Positions 61,082-64,000 of a DNA stretch of 64,000 nt are shown here, in pieces. Each line of letters starts with the position of its first letter. Position 1 is the stretch's first letter. The translations under genes and the position numbers were made by a program. Source of the stretch: JAICJR01 sp963848495 (GTDB lineage: Bacteria > Actinomycetota > Thermoleophilia > Solirubrobacterales > Thermoleophilaceae). Under the pieces are notes generated by a model. That model saw only the letters and a list, made by a program, of their open reading frames with translations, was not told the origin of the DNA and searched no databases. Where the stretch lies: assembly GCA_963848495.1 (NCBI GenBank), contig CAWKDV010000004.1, forward strand, positions 124,001 through 188,000, written 5' to 3'.

Positions 61082-61939
61082 TCAGCTCGTCGCGATCGAG
61101 ATCGACGAGCTCGCCGTCTTTTCGCCGTCGCCGTTGTCCTGCTCCCTGATCGGCCGGCCGGCGCGCGCGTTCGCGAGCGTGCGTTCGAGTGCCGCCATCA
61201 GGTCGGGCGTGGCCGGCGGCTGGCGCTCGGGCTCGGGCTCGGGAACCTCGATCTTGCGCCGCTTGCGCTTGTCCTCGATCACGCGGCGCAGGCGCTCGCG
61301 GTAGCAGTCCTCGTAGCGCTCCGGATCCCAGTCGACCGCCAGCTCCTCGATCAGCGCGACCGCCTGGTCGAGCTGCTTCTTCGTCGGCTTCCTGCCTCCA
61401 GCCGGGATCGCCGAGCTCGGCCGCACCTCATCGTGGAAGAGCATCGTCGTGAGCGTGAGCGCACCGTCGCGCACGCGCACCGCAGCGAGGTACTCCTTCG
61501 ACCGCATCACGAAGCGCCCGAGCGCCGCGCGCTCCCACTTGCCCATGGCCTCGACGAGCAGGCGGTAGGCCCGCAGGGTTCCGTCGCTCTCGCCGGCGGG
61601 CACGAGGAAGTAGGGGTGATCGAAGTAGATCGGGTCGATGTCCGCCAAGTCCACGAACGCCTCGATCTCGATCGTGCGCGTCTTGCGCGGCTGGACCGCG
61701 GCGAGCTCCTCGTCCGTGACCACCACCTGCGTGCCCTCGAGGTCGTAGCTGTGGGCAACCTCCTCCCAGACCACCTCCACGTCCTCCTCGGAGCAGAAGC
61801 GGCGCTGCTCGATGCGCGCCCCGTCCTTCTCATGCAGCTCGTGGAAGTGATAGTCCAGATCGCGGCCCGCGCTCTCGAGCTGCACCGGCACGTTGACGAG
61901 CCCGAAGCTGAGCGAGCCGTTCCAGAGCGTCCTCGCCAT
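61082..61939 (-). CDS. ku: Ku DNA end-binding protein for non-homologous end joining
   Basis: 285 residues as read. Core: MARTLWNGSLSFGLVNVPVQ, DGARIEQRRFCSEEDVEVVW, DIDPIYFDHPYFLVP and RAYRLLVEAMGKWERAALGR. It binds broken DNA ends as a dimer and recruits LigD; no ligase gene is in view. After residue ~275 the frame is probably shifted. Restoring one base in the AAAAG(G)AC stretch near 61115 gives GELVDLDRDELNARAQRAGI, then KGRTKRSKK and a TAG at 61026, the usual Ku tail. The ATG lies 5 bases after the TGA of the second ku gene. Confidence 0.9.
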   Translation of the reverse strand: MARTLWNGSLSFGLVNVPVQLESAGRDLDYHFHELHEKDGARIEQRRFCSEEDVEVVWEEVAHSYDLEGTQVVVTDEELAAVQPRKTRTIEIEAFVDLADIDPIYFDHPYFLVPAGESDGTLRAYRLLVEAMGKWERAALGRFVMRSKEYLAAVRVRDGALTLTTMLFHDEVRPSSAIPAGGRKPTKKQLDQAVALIEELAVDWDPERYEDCYRERLRRVIEDKRKRRKIEVPEPEPERQPPATPDLMAALERTLANARAGRPIREQDNGDGEKTASSSISIATS

Positions 61940-61943
61940 TGCT

Positions 61944-62469
61944 CAGCTCCCCGAGCCGACGCTCGCTTCGAGCGCCGCCATGAGGTCGTCGCCGTGCGCC
62001 GGCTCCTCCTGCTCGGCCAGGTCGATCTCCTCGCGCTTGGCCTTGCGCCGGATCAGGTCGAGCACCGCGTCCCGATAGGTGTCCTCGTATGCACTCGGAT
62101 CGAAGAGGCGTCCTTGTCGTCAGCGGATCCGACGTAGTAGGTCTTCTCGAAGAAGACGGGGTCGATCTCGTCGATGGGAACGAACTCGCTGAGGTGAACG
62201 ACCTTGCCCCGGTCCCCTGCTGCCGCCTTCACCTCCACCTTCTCGAGCACGACGAACGCGTTCTCCGAGACCTCGTAGCCCTTGACCACGGCGTCGTAGT
62301 CCACCTCCTTGTCCTCCTTCGAGCAGAAGCGGCGGTGCTCGATCCGCGCGCCGTCGCGCACGTGCACCTCGTGGAAGTGGACGGTCTTCGACTCGGTGGC
62401 CGAGTAGAGCTTGATCGGCACGTTCACGAGCCCGAACGTGATCGTGCCGTTCCAGATCGATCGCGGCAT
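61944..62469 (-). pseudogene. Second ku gene with internal deletion
   Basis: Starts MPRSIWNGTITFGLVNVPIK at 62469 and reads normally through ARIEHRRFCSKEDKEVDYDA, IDEIDPVFFEKTYYVGSADD and KDA. It then jumps, out of frame, to the C-terminal part (LFDPSAYEDTYRDAVLDLIR, DDLMAALEASVGSGS, TGA at 61944-61946). About 90-100 residues of the central Ku fold are missing, with the junction near 62100-62112. Without the bridge region it cannot encircle DNA. It is placed directly upstream of the other ku gene. Confidence 0.85.
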
Positions 62470-62764
62470 GACCTGTGGGGTACCCAGCCAGCTGCCGCGA
62501 GGACCCTGCAAACGACTCATGAGGTGGACGTGGGTCCGCCTGTACCAGGCGCGGTTGCGACCAGTCTGACCAAGTTCACGAGCCGTGCGGGCCACTACCT
62601 GGAGTGGACGGCGGACGCGCCGGCGAGGCGGCCCAGGCCACGTGACGCCGCGTTCGCGCCGGCGCGGGGTGTCGAGAACCGGGTGAGACATCCGCGCCTG
62701 AACATCCGGCCCCTCCCCGCCGTGCGGACTCAAGGATTCTTGCGCCAGGCCCGATGCCTTCGCG
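62470..62764. other. Divergent intergenic region
   Basis: About 295 bases between the minus-strand ku pair and a plus-strand FHA/RDD gene. I see no gene, and no sure promoter or operator. Confidence 0.4.
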
Positions 62765-64000
62765 GTGGGAGGCACTCTGGATTCGCCCCGGACGGCGCTC
62801 CGGGTCACGGGCGGCCCTGCGGTCGGGCGGTTGATCGTCGTCGACGACGAGCTGCGCCTCGGCAGCTCTGAGCCGGGCGACGCGCACGCGCTCGTGCTGC
62901 GCGATCCCGCCGGCTCGTGGATCGTCCGCGATCTCGGCTCCGAGCAGGGCACGCTTCTCAACGGCCAGCCGCTGACCGACGTCGCGCCGCTCCACCGCGG
63001 CGACACGCTGCGCGTGGGCAACACCCGCCTGCTCGTGGTCGACGGGGCCGTGCGGCTGCCCACCCCCAGGCCGGTCACGGCCGAACCGGCTCCCGCCACA
63101 GCCGAGCCGGCTCCCGCCCCGGAGGGCCCGCGCCCACCCTGGCTGGCCGCCGCCGATCCGGAGCCGCCCATCTTCGCGCCGGCCACCGTTCCGGAGCCCG
63201 CGCCGCTGCCACCGGCGCCGCGCCTCGCGGACCGCATCGCCCCCTACAGGATGCGCGGGCTCGCCTTCCTGACCGACAGCTTCATCGCCGGCGGCATCGC
63301 GCTGGCCACCTACCTGGCGCTCGGCCGCTCGCTGTTCACCGCATTGCTGGCGATCGCGCTCATCCTCTGCTGGGACTTCCTCTTCGAGAGCCTGCGCAGC
63401 CAGACGATCGGCAAGCGGATCATGAAGATCCGAGTCGTCCGCCGCGACGGCAGCCTGCTGCGGCCACAGCACGTGGCCGCGCGCAACGTCCTGCGCCTGA
63501 TCGACAACGTGCTCTTCGCAACGCTGTCGATCATCCTGAGCGGCGAGTCGCGGCGGCAGCGGTTCGGCGACCTGGCGGCGGGCACGATCGTCGTGAAGAG
63601 CGAGCGCATGATGTCGCGCCTGCCCAGCTCGGGACGGGACCGCTTCGTGCTCGGCGCCTATCCGATCGTCTGGATCGCGCCGGTGGTGGCCTTCGCGCTG
63701 CTCGTGCCGAGCGCGCGCCTGGAGGGCTGCAAGAACAACCTCCTGTCGGACAACCCATCGGAGAAGACCTGCCTCGTGCGCTTCCCGGACGGCCGCACTG
63801 CCGCCCTGTCCGCCGTGAACCCCGGCCACACGCTCCACTGGAACGGGACGGACGTCCGGCTGCTTGCCACCCGGGCACAGGCCTCCACTGCCGTGCCCGG
63901 CTCGGAGACGCTGGTGGCCTTCGAGCTGTCGGTGCGCAACACCACGGCTCAGCCGGTTCGCTTCGACGTCGAGGCGGTCCGCCTGATCCTGAACATCCCG
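62765..64000 (+). CDS. FHA-domain / RDD-family membrane protein, 3' end beyond the window
   Basis: The frame is open from GTG 62765 to the window end (412 codons). The FHA domain covers about residues 10-105: VGRLIVVDDELRLGSSEPGD, AHALVLRDPAGSWIVRDLGS, EQGTLLNGQPLTDVAPLHRG. A Pro/Ala/Glu-rich linker follows (TAEPAPATAEPAPAPEGPRP). An RDD domain with helices FLTDSFIAGGIALATYLALG and LLAIALILCWDFLFESLR comes next, including QTIGKRIMKIRVVRRDGSLL and GDLAAGTIVVKSE. An outer domain begins near 330. FHA domains bind phosphothreonine, so a Ser/Thr kinase partner is likely. The start is uncertain: no ribosome-binding site was seen. Confidence 0.8.
   Translation, partial: MGGTLDSPRTALRVTGGPAVGRLIVVDDELRLGSSEPGDAHALVLRDPAGSWIVRDLGSEQGTLLNGQPLTDVAPLHRGDTLRVGNTRLLVVDGAVRLPTPRPVTAEPAPATAEPAPAPEGPRPPWLAAADPEPPIFAPATVPEPAPLPPAPRLADRIAPYRMRGLAFLTDSFIAGGIALATYLALGRSLFTALLAIALILCWDFLFESLRSQTIGKRIMKIRVVRRDGSLLRPQHVAARNVLRLIDNVLFATLSIILSGESRRQRFGDLAAGTIVVKSERMMSRLPSSGRDRFVLGAYPIVWIAPVVAFALLVPSARLEGCKNNLLSDNPSEKTCLVRFPDGRTAALSAVNPGHTLHWNGTDVRLLATRAQASTAVPGSETLVAFELSVRNTTAQPVRFDVEAVRLILNIP

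Overview
The window is high-GC DNA with actinobacterial gene style. GTG starts are common, genes often overlap by ATGA or GTGA, and Rieske/cytochrome b, F420-type LLM oxidoreductase, BTAD/SARP regulator and Ku families are present. Several proteins look typical of Thermoleophilia (Solirubrobacterales): a short secreted protein with a GSAYAV...LTGNEI-type N-terminus (794-1291), a TadE-like protein ending near a DDWE motif (5281-5853), and a Gly-rich secreted protein (10368-11672). The assignment rests on recognised families, not on a search.

The first half (about 1-33.2 kb) is accessory and decayed. It holds isolated metabolic genes (quinone oxidoreductase 1798-2763, DUF4389 protein 3259-4731, APC-like permease 6984-8192, GNAT/ADP-forming acyl-CoA synthetase 17604-20255, double GNAT 20612-21628, ABC-F ATPase 24946-26532, a 1637-residue BTAD/nSTAND/WD40 regulator 27241-32154). 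These are scattered among mobile DNA: an IS481 transposase, a frameshifted tyrosine recombinase, a frameshifted IS110 transposase with a possible bridge-RNA leader, and two different IS1182 elements. Each IS1182 transposase gene is broken at the same codon by an identical 1622-bp IS30-family element. A 109-bp perfect repeat (6639-6747 and 16807-16915) and shorter related fragments are dispersed here. The zone ends at a 3' fragment of tRNA-Gly(GCC) (33190-33237), which looks like an attachment-site scar.

The second half (33.2-64 kb) is dense and orderly. On the minus strand are an HD-GYP-like/LuxR regulator, a membrane protein, a multicopper oxidase with two inserted heavy-metal-binding domains, and a flavin monooxygenase. 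Then comes an unbroken 12-gene operon read from 50620 down to 38364. In transcription order it encodes a pyruvate-oxidase-like TPP enzyme, an enolase-superfamily dehydratase/racemase, a membrane protein, a gluconate-dehydrogenase subunit-3-like protein, a GMC flavoprotein dehydrogenase, oxidase subunits II and I, a subunit-IV-like protein, CtaG, a dihaem cytochrome c, a Rieske protein and cytochrome b. I infer a self-contained chain from substrate oxidation to oxygen. Its oxidase subunit I lacks the usual proton-channel residues. Upstream on the same strand lie an LLM oxidoreductase, two ferritin-like stress proteins and a small membrane protein.

From an 87-bp divergent promoter region (53400-53486) the plus strand carries an isochorismatase-like hydrolase, an SDR and a GH15 glycosidase. 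These are followed by a seven-gene cation/proton antiporter operon in the order E-F-G-DUF4040-B-C-D, which resembles the antiporter module of archaeal membrane-bound hydrogenases and has no full-length MrpA. A convergent hairpin (60984-61011) separates it from two tandem ku genes, one with a frameshifted tail and one with an internal deletion. The window ends inside an FHA-RDD membrane protein.
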